From: Fluviicola sp.
GTDB lineage: Bacteria > Bacteroidota > Bacteroidia > Flavobacteriales_D > Crocinitomicaceae
DNA: 64,000 nucleotides
NCBI GenBank assembly: GCA_029866325.1
Contig: JARWZO010000009.1
Span: 42,361-106,360, forward strand
Direction of reading: 5' to 3'
The translations under genes and the position numbers were made by a program. The notes below the pieces were generated by a model. That model did not search any database and was not told the DNA's origin. It saw only the letters and a list, made by a program, of their open reading frames with translations. Of this stretch, positions 28,060 to 37,163 are shown one piece after another (the first letter of the stretch is position 1; each line of letters begins with the position of its first letter).

Positions 28060-28773
28060 ATGGCAACAGGAACCCTGTTTTTAATTCCCAACACGCTTGG
28101 CGGCGAACAATTAGACAATATCATTCCACCGGCAGTAGCTGAAACTGCGATTCAATTGCGACATTTCGCAGTGGAAGAAATCAAATCTGCCAGAAGGTTT
28201 CTCCGAAAAATTGACCGTCAATTCCCTATCGACGATTCCGAGTTTGTGATCATGAACAAAAATACTGCTGCTCCCGAATTGATGGGCTTGATTCGTTTGT
28301 TGAAAAACGGCGAAAATGTAGGTGTTTTGAGCGAAGCAGGATGTCCTGGAATTGCTGACCCTGGAGCGGTTTTAACGGCTTTGGCGCATGAACATAATAT
28401 TCGTGTAAGCCCGATGGTTGGACCAAGCTCTATCTTACTTACCTTGATCGGAAGCGGATTCAACGGACAACAATTCACCTTTCATGGTTATTTACCAAAA
28501 GATAAAAAGGAACGTGTTCGTCGATTGAAAGATTTAGAAGCACGCGTTCGCAGATCGGGTGAAACACAATTGTTCATGGACACACCTTTCCGAAACATGC
28601 ATGTCCTCGACGATTTATTGAATGAATTGAGCGACGATACTTATTTGTGTGTTGCAACCAACCTGACTTTGCCCGACGAACACATCAATACACGTGCAAT
28701 TGTTGATTGGCGAGAAAACGCATTCGATTTAGCGAAAAATCCAACCATGTTTGCGTTGGGTAAAAAGCAATAG
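28060..28773 (+). CDS. RsmI-like SAM-dependent methyltransferase (tetrapyrrole methylase fold)
   Basis: 237 residues, shorter than the roughly 280 of canonical RsmI, which 2'-O-methylates C1402 of 16S rRNA. Family motifs are LFLIPNTLGG at the start, LSEAGCPGIADPGA (about 90-104), VGPSSILLTLIGSGF and FHGYLPKDK. The usual C-terminal extension of RsmI is missing. It may be the Bacteroidetes RsmI paralogue of unknown target. It follows the LMW phosphatase gene by 21 bases and probably shares its promoter. Confidence 0.85.
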   Translation: MATGTLFLIPNTLGGEQLDNIIPPAVAETAIQLRHFAVEEIKSARRFLRKIDRQFPIDDSEFVIMNKNTAAPELMGLIRLLKNGENVGVLSEAGCPGIADPGAVLTALAHEHNIRVSPMVGPSSILLTLIGSGFNGQQFTFHGYLPKDKKERVRRLKDLEARVRRSGETQLFMDTPFRNMHVLDDLLNELSDDTYLCVATNLTLPDEHINTRAIVDWRENAFDLAKNPTMFALGKKQ

Positions 28774-28800
28774 TAAACGTGAAATTTAGACTGAAATTTA

Positions 28801-28895
28801 ACCACATCCTCCTGAGGCGGACGTGGTAGGCCATAATAGGAAACATAGAAAGCTTAAGGAAACTCAAAAACTATGTTCTCTATGTCTACTATGTG
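28801..28895. repeat. Two small intergenic hairpins
   Basis: ACCAC/GTGGT arms at 28801-28827 enclose a CCTCCTGAGGCGG palindrome. A second AT-rich pairing joins ACATAGAAAG-like words (28838-28853) with CTATGTTCTCTATG-like words (28871-28895). Together they could end the phosphatase/methylase transcript, although no T run follows. Confidence 0.4.
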
Positions 28896-29012
28896 ATTAA
28901 AAACCATACACTACTGTTTTTTCTTGTAAAAGGCTTGTTAATAAATGTTTTCTATTTTTTTTCTAACCGAAACAAACGTATTTTTCGGGTTATTACACCC
29001 AAACTGATTCGC

Positions 29013-31493
29013 ATGAAAACACTGCTTCTAGTCTTCGGATGGTTATTCCCTTACTTGTTATTGGCTCAACCCGTACAATGGGCAAGTCGTGGAATTGGAG
29101 GCGGTGGAGCTTTATTTGCCCCTACTATTAGTCCAAACGATGCATCCAATATGTACCTGCAATGTGACATGTCGGAAGTTTTTCACACCAACAATCAAGG
29201 CGGTAACTGGAATGAAGTTCATTTCACCGAACTCATTTCAGCCGGTGGTCAACATACGGTAGAATACACCTCTAACCCTAGCATTCTCTACAGTGTGAAT
29301 CTGAATTACATCACCGATGAACGATATCCGGTAAAAAGTAGCAATTTCGGGATTCATTGGTCACCTACACTAGCTGATCCTACTAGTGGCGATGTTTGGT
29401 ACATTTCTGCCGACCCCAATTCAACCACACGTCTCTTGATCGCTTCTTACAATGAACTGTTTTTTTCAAGCGACGGTGGAACGACCTTTGAAAGTGTTTA
29501 CTCAGCAAATGATTTTCACATCGCAGGCGTTTTTTGGGATGGCAATTCCATTTATATTGGAACGCGTATAGGCATGATTGTTTCCACCAATAACGGAGCT
29601 TCATTCACTTTAGACAACACCTCCGGAATACCGGCCAACAACGGATTTATTTCATTTACTGGAAGTAAAACCGATAATCAGGTTCGCTTGATGGGAACAA
29701 TTGCAGAATCGAGTGATTTATATCCCGGAATCAACGCGTTGGATATTGGAATTTGTACAGGAATCATTAAAACGGATTACGGAAACACCGGTTGGTTAAG
29801 TGCAACCAACGGAATTGACCCGGCTCATGAGATCTTCCTGATTTCTTCTTCCATGATCGATATCAATACGTTTTATACTGCCGGAACCAATACCAACAGC
29901 AGCTTTCCTGTTGTTTACAAAACCTCCGACGGAGGCGCAAATTGGTCGGAAGTATTTTTAACTAATAACAACCAAAACATTGCTACGGGTTGGAGTGGTT
30001 ATCAGGGTGATGAAAACTGGTGGTACGGAGAAATTGTATTTGGCTTGGATGTTGCTCCAAACGATCCTAATACAGCCATTATTACCGACTTTGGTTTTGC
30101 ACATGTCACTTCGAATGGTGGAACCAGCTGGAAACAAGCCTATGTGGAAATTCAAGATCAAAACGCTTCAGGAGCTCCCACTCCGGTAGATCAGGCTTAT
30201 GCAGGTAATGGGCTTGAAAACACCTCTTGCTGGAACATGCTTTGGATAGATAGTTCGTCTATCTTTTCGAGTTATACCGACATCACCGGTATTCGCAGCG
30301 AAGACGCAGGCTTGAAGTGGAAAATCGATTACAATGGAATTGATTACAACACTGTTTACCATGTGGTGAAAGCTTCCAACGGAACACTTTACGCCGCTGT
30401 TTCAAGCGTTCATGATTTGTACCAAAGCACTTACCTCACTGATAACCGTATCGATTCGGGTGACGGTGCTATTCTCTTTTCAACAGATAATGGCGCCAAT
30501 TGGCAAATGCTTCACGATTTTTCAATGCCTGTAATCTGGCTGGCGCTTGATCCGAACAATCAGAATGAACTCTATGCTAGCGTTGTAAATAGTGTAAATG
30601 GAGGTATTTACCGAACAGATAACCTTGGAGACGGCGCTGCTTCCAATTGGACGATGACCGTTTCTCCATCAAGAACAGAAGGTCATCCGTATACCTTGAA
30701 TGTATTGAATGACGGTACAGTAGTTTCAAGCTGGTCAGGACGGCGAACGAACAACTTCACACCCAGTTCCGGCGTTTTTACATCAACGAATGACGGCGCA
30801 AGCTGGGAAGATGTTTCCATGGAGAATGAAATGCATTATTGGACCAAAGATGTGGTTATCGATCCGAATGACGATAACCAAAACACTTGGTATGCAGCCG
30901 TTCACAGCGGTTGGGGAGGTCAGGCCAATGATAAAGGCGGTTTATACAAAACAACTGATCGCGGATTGAACTGGACGTTGGTTTTTGAAAGTTATCGCGT
31001 CGAATCAGCCGGCATTCATCCCCAAAATCCGGCAATTGTTTATGCTACAACAGAATCAGACGGTTTGTGGTATTCTGAAAATGCAACCGAAGCGAATCCG
31101 ACATTTGCGCAATTGATGAGTTACGATTTTCAACACCCAATGCGTGTGTTTTTTCATCCTCAAAATGCTGAGGAAGTGTGGATCACAAGTTTCGGAAACG
31201 GAATGAAAGTCGGAAATGCAGAAGTGAGTGGATTGCTTGCCTTAGAAAAGGAACCGGAACTTATCGTCTACCCAAATCCGGCAAGTAATTTCTTTTCATT
31301 GAAAACAAGCGACAGTGCGCAATTGTTTCAGGTATTCGATCAGCAGGGAAATACGGTATTAAAAGGTGAAATTATTCAGCAAACACCATTATTTGACGCA
31401 CATTCACTGGTTCCGGGAATGTACTTTATCACTGTCAGTTATGATAATGGCAAAACCGCAACTGAAAAAATCATTATCCTTCCGAATCGTTAA
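29013..31493 (+). CDS. Secreted beta-propeller (BNR/GH74-like) protein with T9SS sorting domain
   Basis: About 826 residues. The ATG at 29013 begins a clean signal peptide ending at LLLAQ; an earlier ATG at 28893 only adds a low-quality extension. Just after the signal, ASRGIGGGGALFAPTISPND resembles the N-terminus of GH74 xyloglucanases. Repeated Asp-box motifs (SSDGGTTFES, TSDGGANWSE, TSNGGTSWKQ, STDNGANWQM, STNDGASWED, TTDRGLNWTL) indicate a propeller, possibly a double one. The end is T9SS type A (VYPNPASNFFSLKT ... GMYFITVSYDNGK). Catalytic acids of GH74 could not be assigned, so binding or polysaccharide cleavage remain open. The last codons overlap a hairpin serving the convergent gene. 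Confidence 0.82.
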   Translation: MKTLLLVFGWLFPYLLLAQPVQWASRGIGGGGALFAPTISPNDASNMYLQCDMSEVFHTNNQGGNWNEVHFTELISAGGQHTVEYTSNPSILYSVNLNYITDERYPVKSSNFGIHWSPTLADPTSGDVWYISADPNSTTRLLIASYNELFFSSDGGTTFESVYSANDFHIAGVFWDGNSIYIGTRIGMIVSTNNGASFTLDNTSGIPANNGFISFTGSKTDNQVRLMGTIAESSDLYPGINALDIGICTGIIKTDYGNTGWLSATNGIDPAHEIFLISSSMIDINTFYTAGTNTNSSFPVVYKTSDGGANWSEVFLTNNNQNIATGWSGYQGDENWWYGEIVFGLDVAPNDPNTAIITDFGFAHVTSNGGTSWKQAYVEIQDQNASGAPTPVDQAYAGNGLENTSCWNMLWIDSSSIFSSYTDITGIRSEDAGLKWKIDYNGIDYNTVYHVVKASNGTLYAAVSSVHDLYQSTYLTDNRIDSGDGAILFSTDNGANWQMLHDFSMPVIWLALDPNNQNELYASVVNSVNGGIYRTDNLGDGAASNWTMTVSPSRTEGHPYTLNVLNDGTVVSSWSGRRTNNFTPSSGVFTSTNDGASWEDVSMENEMHYWTKDVVIDPNDDNQNTWYAAVHSGWGGQANDKGGLYKTTDRGLNWTLVFESYRVESAGIHPQNPAIVYATTESDGLWYSENATEANPTFAQLMSYDFQHPMRVFFHPQNAEEVWITSFGNGMKVGNAEVSGLLALEKEPELIVYPNPASNFFSLKTSDSAQLFQVFDQQGNTVLKGEIIQQTPLFDAHSLVPGMYFITVSYDNGKTATEKIIILPNR

Positions 31494-31511
31494 CATTCAG
31501 AAGGATAATGA
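31464..31511 (-). terminator. Terminator of the giant repeat gene, embedded in the convergent coding sequence
   Basis: Arms 31471-31487 and 31495-31511 pair at 16 of 17 positions (TCATTATCCTTC with GAAGGATAATGA at the outer end) around a 7-nt loop. On the minus strand the stem is followed by six T residues (31470-31465). It lies within the last codons and stop of the plus-strand gene. Confidence 0.8.
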
Positions 31512-34500
31512 TTAACGGATCAACAAGATGTGACCGAAATCTTCGTATTTCTTATCCGTTTCGGCGTCCCTAAAATATACTTTCCATGTATAAGTGCCTT
31601 GCGGAACCAATTTCCCGTCGTAAGTTCCGTCCCAACCAATTTCGTGATTCTTTGTTTCGAAAATAGTTTCACCCCAACGGTTGAAAATTTTCATATTGAA
31701 GGTAAACGGATCAAATCCTGATGTGAAAACCGGTTGGAAGGTATTGTTGAATTCATTTCCATCAGGAGTAAAGGTATTTGGGATGTAATAAATCAATTCT
31801 TCGATCACTTTTACGGATAACTCTGCTGTGTCGGTACATCCCGCGGCATTGGTCGCAATCAAGATCACTTCATAACCTCCTTCTCCCGGATACGTATGAC
31901 TTGGGTTGGTCATTGTAGACGAAGTTCCGTCCCCGAATTCCCATACATACGAAACTGCATTCGCACTTCCATTGATAAACTGGAAGGTAGGATCTGTAAT
32001 TGTAGCTACTGGTTCATCCGCTGTGAATGAGGCAATCGGCGCTGGAATGACACAAACAATATCATTCAGCGTAGCCGAATTGGTGCATCCCTGATTGTCT
32101 GTCACTGTTAAGGTAACATCATAACAACCGTCGCTTGTATATGCCGTACCTGCCGAAGCGATGGTAGTTGCAGAACCGCCGTTTCCGAAATCCCAAGTGA
32201 CACTTGCTCCTAGTGGATTTGATAAATTGGTAAATGTAACCGGCAATGGAGCGCAACCGGAAGTCACGTCAGCACTAAAATTTACTGTTGGCAAAGCCAG
32301 AACAACAATTGTTGCTGAAGAAGGTCCACCACAACTGTTTAGCACGTCATACGTAATCGTATTGTTCCCGATTTGTGCAACTGATGGATCAAACAAACCT
32401 GTTGCCGAATTGACAATTCCATTTCCTGACCAAGTTCCTCCTGGGCTAGCAGCTGTTAAAGTCACTTGATTTCCATTCGCGCAATATGGTCCCGATGGAT
32501 TGATTACCGTAGAAGCCCCAGGATTCAATGCAAGCGTGGTTGTAGCGGTTGAAGTACAGCCATTGAGCGTTACCGTAACCGTGTACACACCTGCATCCGC
32601 AGCAACAATACTTGCATTCGTCGGATTCTGAAGAGCAGAAACAAATGAGTTTGGTCCTGACCAGTTATAGGTGGCTCCAGGCTCATTCGCTGCCGTAAGG
32701 TTTAATTGATCGCCAGGACAAAGTGGACCGTTATTACCTGCAACTGCTATCGGTAAAGGGTTTACTGTCACCGTTGATGTAGCAGTTCCTGTGCAGCCGG
32801 AGCTTGTTCCTGTAACTGTATAAACGGTTGTAACGGCAGGATTTGCAGTTACAGATGTACCTGTGGTAGCAGATAATCCACCCGGAGGTGACCATGTATA
32901 CGTTGTAGCGCCATTGGCTGTGAGTGTTGCATTTGATCCTGCACATATTGTCGGTGAGTTAACATTCACCACCGGATTCGGTGTAACAGTAACTGTTGAA
33001 GTGGCAGTTCCCGTGCAACCCAATGTAGTTCCAGTAACGGTATAAACTGTTGTTGCAGCAGGATTGGCATTAACGCTTGCGCCTGTGGTTGCTGAAAGAC
33101 CTCCCGGAGGTGACCAAGTATAACTTGTAGCACCAGTAGCTGTTAATGTTGCCGATGCACCTGCACAAATGGTTGGTGAGTTGACATTAACCACCGGATT
33201 CGGATTTACCGTCACCGTTGCTGTGGTTGTTCCTGTGCAACCATTCGTGGTACCATCAATCGTATAGATAGTTGTTACAACAGGATTCGCCGTAACGGAA
33301 GTTCCTGTTGTAGCCGATAAACCGGTAGCAGGTGACCAAACATAAGTTGTAGCACCATTGGCTGTTAATGTTGTAGAAGCACCGTCACAAATGGTAGCGT
33401 CATTTACCACAACCACAGGAATAGGGTCTACCGTAACCGTAGAAGTAGCAGTTCCCGAACAACTTCCAGTGGTTCCAGTGATAGTATAGACTGTTGTTAC
33501 AGCAGGATTTGCCGTTACAGATGCTCCGCTTGTTGCAGAAAGTCCACCTGCTGGAGACCAAGTATAACTGGTAGCACCTGTTGCAGTCAATGTAGCACTC
33601 GAACCGGCACAAATCGTTGGTGAATTAACATTTACTACTGGGTTCGGATCTACCGTAACCGTTGCTGTTGCAGTTCCTGTACAACCTCCGATTGTTCCGG
33701 TAACCGTATAAACTGTTGTTATTAGTGGATTTGCCGTAACGGATGCTCCTGTTGTTGCAGACAAACCACCCGGAGGTGACCATGTATAGGTTGTAGCACC
33801 ACTAGCTGTAAGTGTTGCCGATGCGCCGGCACAAATGGTTGGCGAATTGACATTTACAACCGGATTCGGACCGATAGTAACGGTTGATGTTGCTGTTCCA
33901 GAGCAACCCGCCGTTGTTCCTGTAACCGTATAAACTGTTGTTATTAGTGGATTTGCCGTAACGGACGCTCCTGTTGTTGCAGACAAACCACCCGGAGGTG
34001 ACCATGAATAAGTTGTGCCACCTGTGGCAGTGAGAGTAGTTGAACCACCTGCACAAATTGTAGCTGAATTGACGTTGATCACAGGATTTGGCGTGACGGT
34101 AACCGTTGAAGTTGCTGTTCCAGAGCAACCAGCAGTTGTTCCTGTTACCGTATAAACTGTTGTAACAGCGGGATTCGCAGTAACGGATGCTCCTGTAGTA
34201 GCAGATAATCCGCCTGGAGGTGACCATGTATAGGTTGTTCCACCTGTGGCAGTTAAAGTAGCTGATGCTCCGGCACAAATAGTAGGAGAATTGACGTTGA
34301 TTGTTGGCCCGGGAGTTACTGTAACAACCCTCGAGTAGGTAACTTGGTTTCCGCAAGCATCGGTAACAATGGAGTAAAGTGTAATGCTTCCTGCTGTAGG
34401 AAAAACAATGGTAGCACTTGCTCCAGAACCAACTGAAGGCAAACCTGTTGGACTAAAACTCCAGTTATACGTGTAACCAGGAACCCCAAATGCTCCGATG

Positions 34501-36017
34501 GTTGAAGCGGTAATTGATCCACCTGCGCAAACGGTTGTAGCCGAAAGGTTGAATGGTGTAACTGTATTGTTGTATTGAATGGTGTTTCCAGTAATCGTCA
34601 TTGTCCAAGGTGAAGCAGCACCGATACACGTATTGTTGCAACCGGTTGTTCCCCAGCAAGCCCTAAAAAACTGCAAGGTAAAATTAACAGCCACAGGCAC
34701 ACAACTCGGAGCGGGAAGACAACCTGATACATCACTGAAAATAGAAATATTTGTGCCAGTACATGTTCCGGCACTTGGTAGATTACAGAACCAATAAAAT
34801 CCGGCAGCGGCAGGACTCAAACATCCACCCACTGCAAATCGAGTGGCACCATCTTCGCGCCAACACGCTCCTTGAGCCAGATAATTAAACGACCATTGCA
34901 CATCTGTAAGCGTTGCATTTGCCGGTCGATTAACAGAAAGCGAAGCATTACAGGAGTTTGTGAAATTACAAGATGCATTGTACTGCGATCCCAAAATAGA
35001 GGCCTGAGCCAATGTATTTGTACCCGTAACAACAGGATCTACTACCATTTGATATTCGTCAATATTGTCATTGATCCAATCATAACGCACCACGATGTCC
35101 ACGCTGTTTCCGTTGATACGGTAAACACCCGATTCCATCAATTCCTTCGGACCGTTTTTAGCATAAAGTGCAGCTTCATTCATGCGAAGCACATCAGTTG
35201 AACCGGAAAACACGGTTAACTCACCTACTCCTTCAGTCATGATACCTCCGGTAAATTCAACAGTTGGATTGAGTGGTGTATCGAAGTGATCTCTGAAGAT
35301 CAGCTCATCGAATGTTCCCATTAAATTTTCACGAATGATGAAGCTGGTTTTGATTGCCCCTCGGAAAACAACCATCTCGGCATCAATTCCCGGAAAAACA
35401 TTGTGAATCAAAATCCCATCTTCTCCAACGGTGTAATCCGACCAATTGGCAACGCCTTGATTAACCATTACATCACCGGTTTTGGTAAACAATGACCAAT
35501 TGTTGAAATATATATTCCCGATTGCTGTTTGAATATAAGATCTATTTTCCAACACATTAAAACCTGCTGTTTCCAGCGTGTTGGTTGATTCGAATACGTT
35601 TTCTGATTTTCTGTCGAGCGTATGATCTACTCTAATCCAGTCTTCCCCCACTTTCACATGTAGCTCGCCCATTGCCGATTGCGAGTAAAACTCAGTCGGA
35701 TCCTCGATATTGATGAAATAACGTTTATCGAAATCGCGCTTCGAAATAACCTCTACACAATTGGTACATGGAGCTTCTTCGGGTAAATAACCAAATTCAG
35801 GATGATCGTAATCAGCCGGATCGTTGTATTTTTTCCATTCCTCAAGGTTGCCTTGTAACCGAGTGGAAAGCGAACTAAAATTATATTCTTTTCCGTGCAT
35901 TTGATTATCACCTTGCTGCGATAAAGCACTAGTAATCAATGTAAATAAAAAGAATGTAAGCAAAGATGCTTGATGAAGCATCATGGAAGTTTTTGTAGTA
36001 GGAGAGAAACGTTTCAT
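31512..36017 (-). CDS. Giant adhesin-like protein with tandem Ig/PKD repeats and gliding-motility (T9SS type B) C-terminus
   Basis: 1501 residues. The signal peptide ends at TSALSQ. A long N-terminal region (about 40-500) has Asp/Asn-rich beta strands and a cysteine-rich segment (CTGTNISIFSDVSGCLPAPSC). One Ig-like domain is followed by seven near-identical 74-residue repeats (about 570-1086; core ATYTWSPPGGLSATTG-like, each with a TICAG cysteine), then a divergent Ig-like repeat and two PKD-type domains (VTWDFGNGGSA, YVWEFGDGTSS). The end YYIPNTFTPDGNEFNNTFQP ... FNRWGETIFETK is the gliding-motility-associated C-terminal domain used by T9SS type B cargo such as SprB. A role in surface adhesion or gliding is likely by analogy. 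Confidence 0.88.
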   Translation of the reverse strand: MKRFSPTTKTSMMLHQASLLTFFLFTLITSALSQQGDNQMHGKEYNFSSLSTRLQGNLEEWKKYNDPADYDHPEFGYLPEEAPCTNCVEVISKRDFDKRYFINIEDPTEFYSQSAMGELHVKVGEDWIRVDHTLDRKSENVFESTNTLETAGFNVLENRSYIQTAIGNIYFNNWSLFTKTGDVMVNQGVANWSDYTVGEDGILIHNVFPGIDAEMVVFRGAIKTSFIIRENLMGTFDELIFRDHFDTPLNPTVEFTGGIMTEGVGELTVFSGSTDVLRMNEAALYAKNGPKELMESGVYRINGNSVDIVVRYDWINDNIDEYQMVVDPVVTGTNTLAQASILGSQYNASCNFTNSCNASLSVNRPANATLTDVQWSFNYLAQGACWREDGATRFAVGGCLSPAAAGFYWFCNLPSAGTCTGTNISIFSDVSGCLPAPSCVPVAVNFTLQFFRACWGTTGCNNTCIGAASPWTMTITGNTIQYNNTVTPFNLSATTVCAGGSITASTIGAFGVPGYTYNWSFSPTGLPSVGSGASATIVFPTAGSITLYSIVTDACGNQVTYSRVVTVTPGPTINVNSPTICAGASATLTATGGTTYTWSPPGGLSATTGASVTANPAVTTVYTVTGTTAGCSGTATSTVTVTPNPVINVNSATICAGGSTTLTATGGTTYSWSPPGGLSATTGASVTANPLITTVYTVTGTTAGCSGTATSTVTIGPNPVVNVNSPTICAGASATLTASGATTYTWSPPGGLSATTGASVTANPLITTVYTVTGTIGGCTGTATATVTVDPNPVVNVNSPTICAGSSATLTATGATSYTWSPAGGLSATSGASVTANPAVTTVYTITGTTGSCSGTATSTVTVDPIPVVVVNDATICDGASTTLTANGATTYVWSPATGLSATTGTSVTANPVVTTIYTIDGTTNGCTGTTTATVTVNPNPVVNVNSPTICAGASATLTATGATSYTWSPPGGLSATTGASVNANPAATTVYTVTGTTLGCTGTATSTVTVTPNPVVNVNSPTICAGSNATLTANGATTYTWSPPGGLSATTGTSVTANPAVTTVYTVTGTSSGCTGTATSTVTVNPLPIAVAGNNGPLCPGDQLNLTAANEPGATYNWSGPNSFVSALQNPTNASIVAADAGVYTVTVTLNGCTSTATTTLALNPGASTVINPSGPYCANGNQVTLTAASPGGTWSGNGIVNSATGLFDPSVAQIGNNTITYDVLNSCGGPSSATIVVLALPTVNFSADVTSGCAPLPVTFTNLSNPLGASVTWDFGNGGSATTIASAGTAYTSDGCYDVTLTVTDNQGCTNSATLNDIVCVIPAPIASFTADEPVATITDPTFQFINGSANAVSYVWEFGDGTSSTMTNPSHTYPGEGGYEVILIATNAAGCTDTAELSVKVIEELIYYIPNTFTPDGNEFNNTFQPVFTSGFDPFTFNMKIFNRWGETIFETKNHEIGWDGTYDGKLVPQGTYTWKVYFRDAETDKKYEDFGHILLIR
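32760..34313 (-). repeat. Seven tandem 222-bp coding repeats
   Basis: Seven in-frame units of exactly 222 bp (74 codons) start at 34313 and run down to 32760. Units share long near-identical stretches (for example the codons for GGLSATTGASVTANP); unit 5 is the most divergent. The identity level favours recombination and copy-number change. Confidence 0.9.
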
Positions 36018-36317
36018 TGCAGTTTCGTTTAGTATGTAGACCTATGATTCTGACTAGTATAATAACTAATAAAATGACGAAAAAAAAGTGGATTAGTCAG
36101 TCAGAATGAGTAATAACGTTTTAGCAATGATCAAACTATAAAAGCCATCGAACAAATAACACTTCCCATTGAACTAAATCAACAAATCACTTATTATTTG
36201 TTCACAATTGAACGCATAGACTATACAATCGAAGAAAACTTAAAAGTGCTGAAACTAAAAAACCCTTATCATTTGATTTTCAAAGTTTTGCAAATTACAA
36301 AGCTCTTTCACTGTAGA
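36018..36317. other. 300-base gene-free region
   Basis: AT-rich leader region upstream of the giant repeat gene and downstream of the DnaJ/TerB gene. I see no convincing promoter consensus, hairpin with T run, or RNA gene in it. Confidence 0.5.
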
Positions 36318-37103
36318 TTATAATCCTCTTGATTTCTTGATGTTATCGTAAGCCTCTTGAATTTTTTGAAATTTCTCTTTTGCTCCTTTCTGGTATTCTT
36401 CACCAAGAGAAGCAACTTTGTCAGGATGATAACGAACTGCCATCTGGCGATAGGCTTTTTTCACCTCTTCGTCAGAGGCGGTTTTGTCAATTCCCAAAAC
36501 TTCGTAGTCGCCCTCAAGGTTTTGTTTAAACATACCTTTCACCGAACGGAAATCCATTGGTGGAACTTGCAATAAATGAGCAATTCGCTGCAAGGTATTG
36601 ATTTCGGCTTCCGAAACCTGACCATCAGCCTGCGCAATTCCAAAGAGGTAATGCAACAATTGAATGCGCATTTCCACTTGCGAACGCATGCGGATATCGT
36701 TACAGATTTCTTCGATTGGTAATGATGGTGAGTCTAAGAAACGTTTGAGTGTTTGAAGATGGTTGACGTTGAACTGTGGTCCGAATTGCGCTGCTAGAAA
36801 CGTCTTCACAAAATCCAGTTCGGCTTTCACGACTTTACCATCGCTTTTCATGATGTACGCCGAAAGCACCAATAATTGGGTAGGGAAATCAAAGCGTTGT
36901 GTTTGCTGACGGTAATAAGAGAAAATATCTTCAAACGACTGACCGTTTGCTTGTCTTCGTTGACCTTGCTGACCTTGCCCACTAGCTCGACGCATGCGCA
37001 CACTTTGATCAATGGCTCCACCTACGATCAACCCGATAATCCCGGCCAAAATACTGCCCCGAGTGATCAACATTCCTAAAACTGCAAAAATGATACTATA
37101 CAC
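36318..37103 (-). CDS. DjlA-like membrane co-chaperone (TerB and DnaJ domains)
   Basis: 261 residues. A glycine-rich N-terminal membrane segment ([13 protein letters not shown] ... [11 protein letters not shown]) is followed by a TerB-like helical domain (about 60-180, with [19 protein letters not shown] and [13 protein letters not shown]) and a C-terminal J domain (about 196-261) with an intact HPD motif (RYHPDKV). It should stimulate DnaK at the inner membrane. The frame opens with GTG at 37103 directly after an in-frame stop; the alternative is the ATG at 37073, which would shorten the membrane segment. It lies 60 bases downstream of htpG on the same strand, separated by a hairpin. Confidence 0.85.
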   Translation of the reverse strand: MYSIIFAVLGMLITRGSILAGIIGLIVGGAIDQSVRMRRASGQGQQGQRRQANGQSFEDIFSYYRQQTQRFDFPTQLLVLSAYIMKSDGKVVKAELDFVKTFLAAQFGPQFNVNHLQTLKRFLDSPSLPIEEICNDIRMRSQVEMRIQLLHYLFGIAQADGQVSEAEINTLQRIAHLLQVPPMDFRSVKGMFKQNLEGDYEVLGIDKTASDEEVKKAYRQMAVRYHPDKVASLGEEYQKGAKEKFQKIQEAYDNIKKSRGL

Positions 37104-37120
37104 GCTCCACGTTCAAAATA

Positions 37121-37155
37121 CAATCCCGTAACAGACTTTCGCCGCTACGGGATTG
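37121..37155 (-). terminator. Hairpin between htpG and the DnaJ/TerB gene
   Basis: A perfect 10-bp stem (CAATCCCGTA at 37121-37130, TACGGGATTG at 37146-37155) with a 15-nt loop. The T run after it on the minus strand is poor (TATTTTG), so it may be a partial terminator or an mRNA processing or stability element. Confidence 0.5.
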
Positions 37156-37163
37156 TGAAATTA

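Noticed and set aside
28893..29012. Upstream ATG extending the propeller gene by 40 codons
   Set aside because: The extension precedes a clean signal peptide at 29013 and would bury it.
32760..34313. Regular repeats considered as a CRISPR array
   Set aside because: Units are 222 bp, in frame and continuous with no spacers; they encode protein domains.
33802..34356. Minus-strand frame of 184 codons in the repeat array
   Set aside because: It is an alternative frame of the 222-bp repeats; the translation is rich in Asn, Tyr, Cys and Arg and repeats in step with the real gene.
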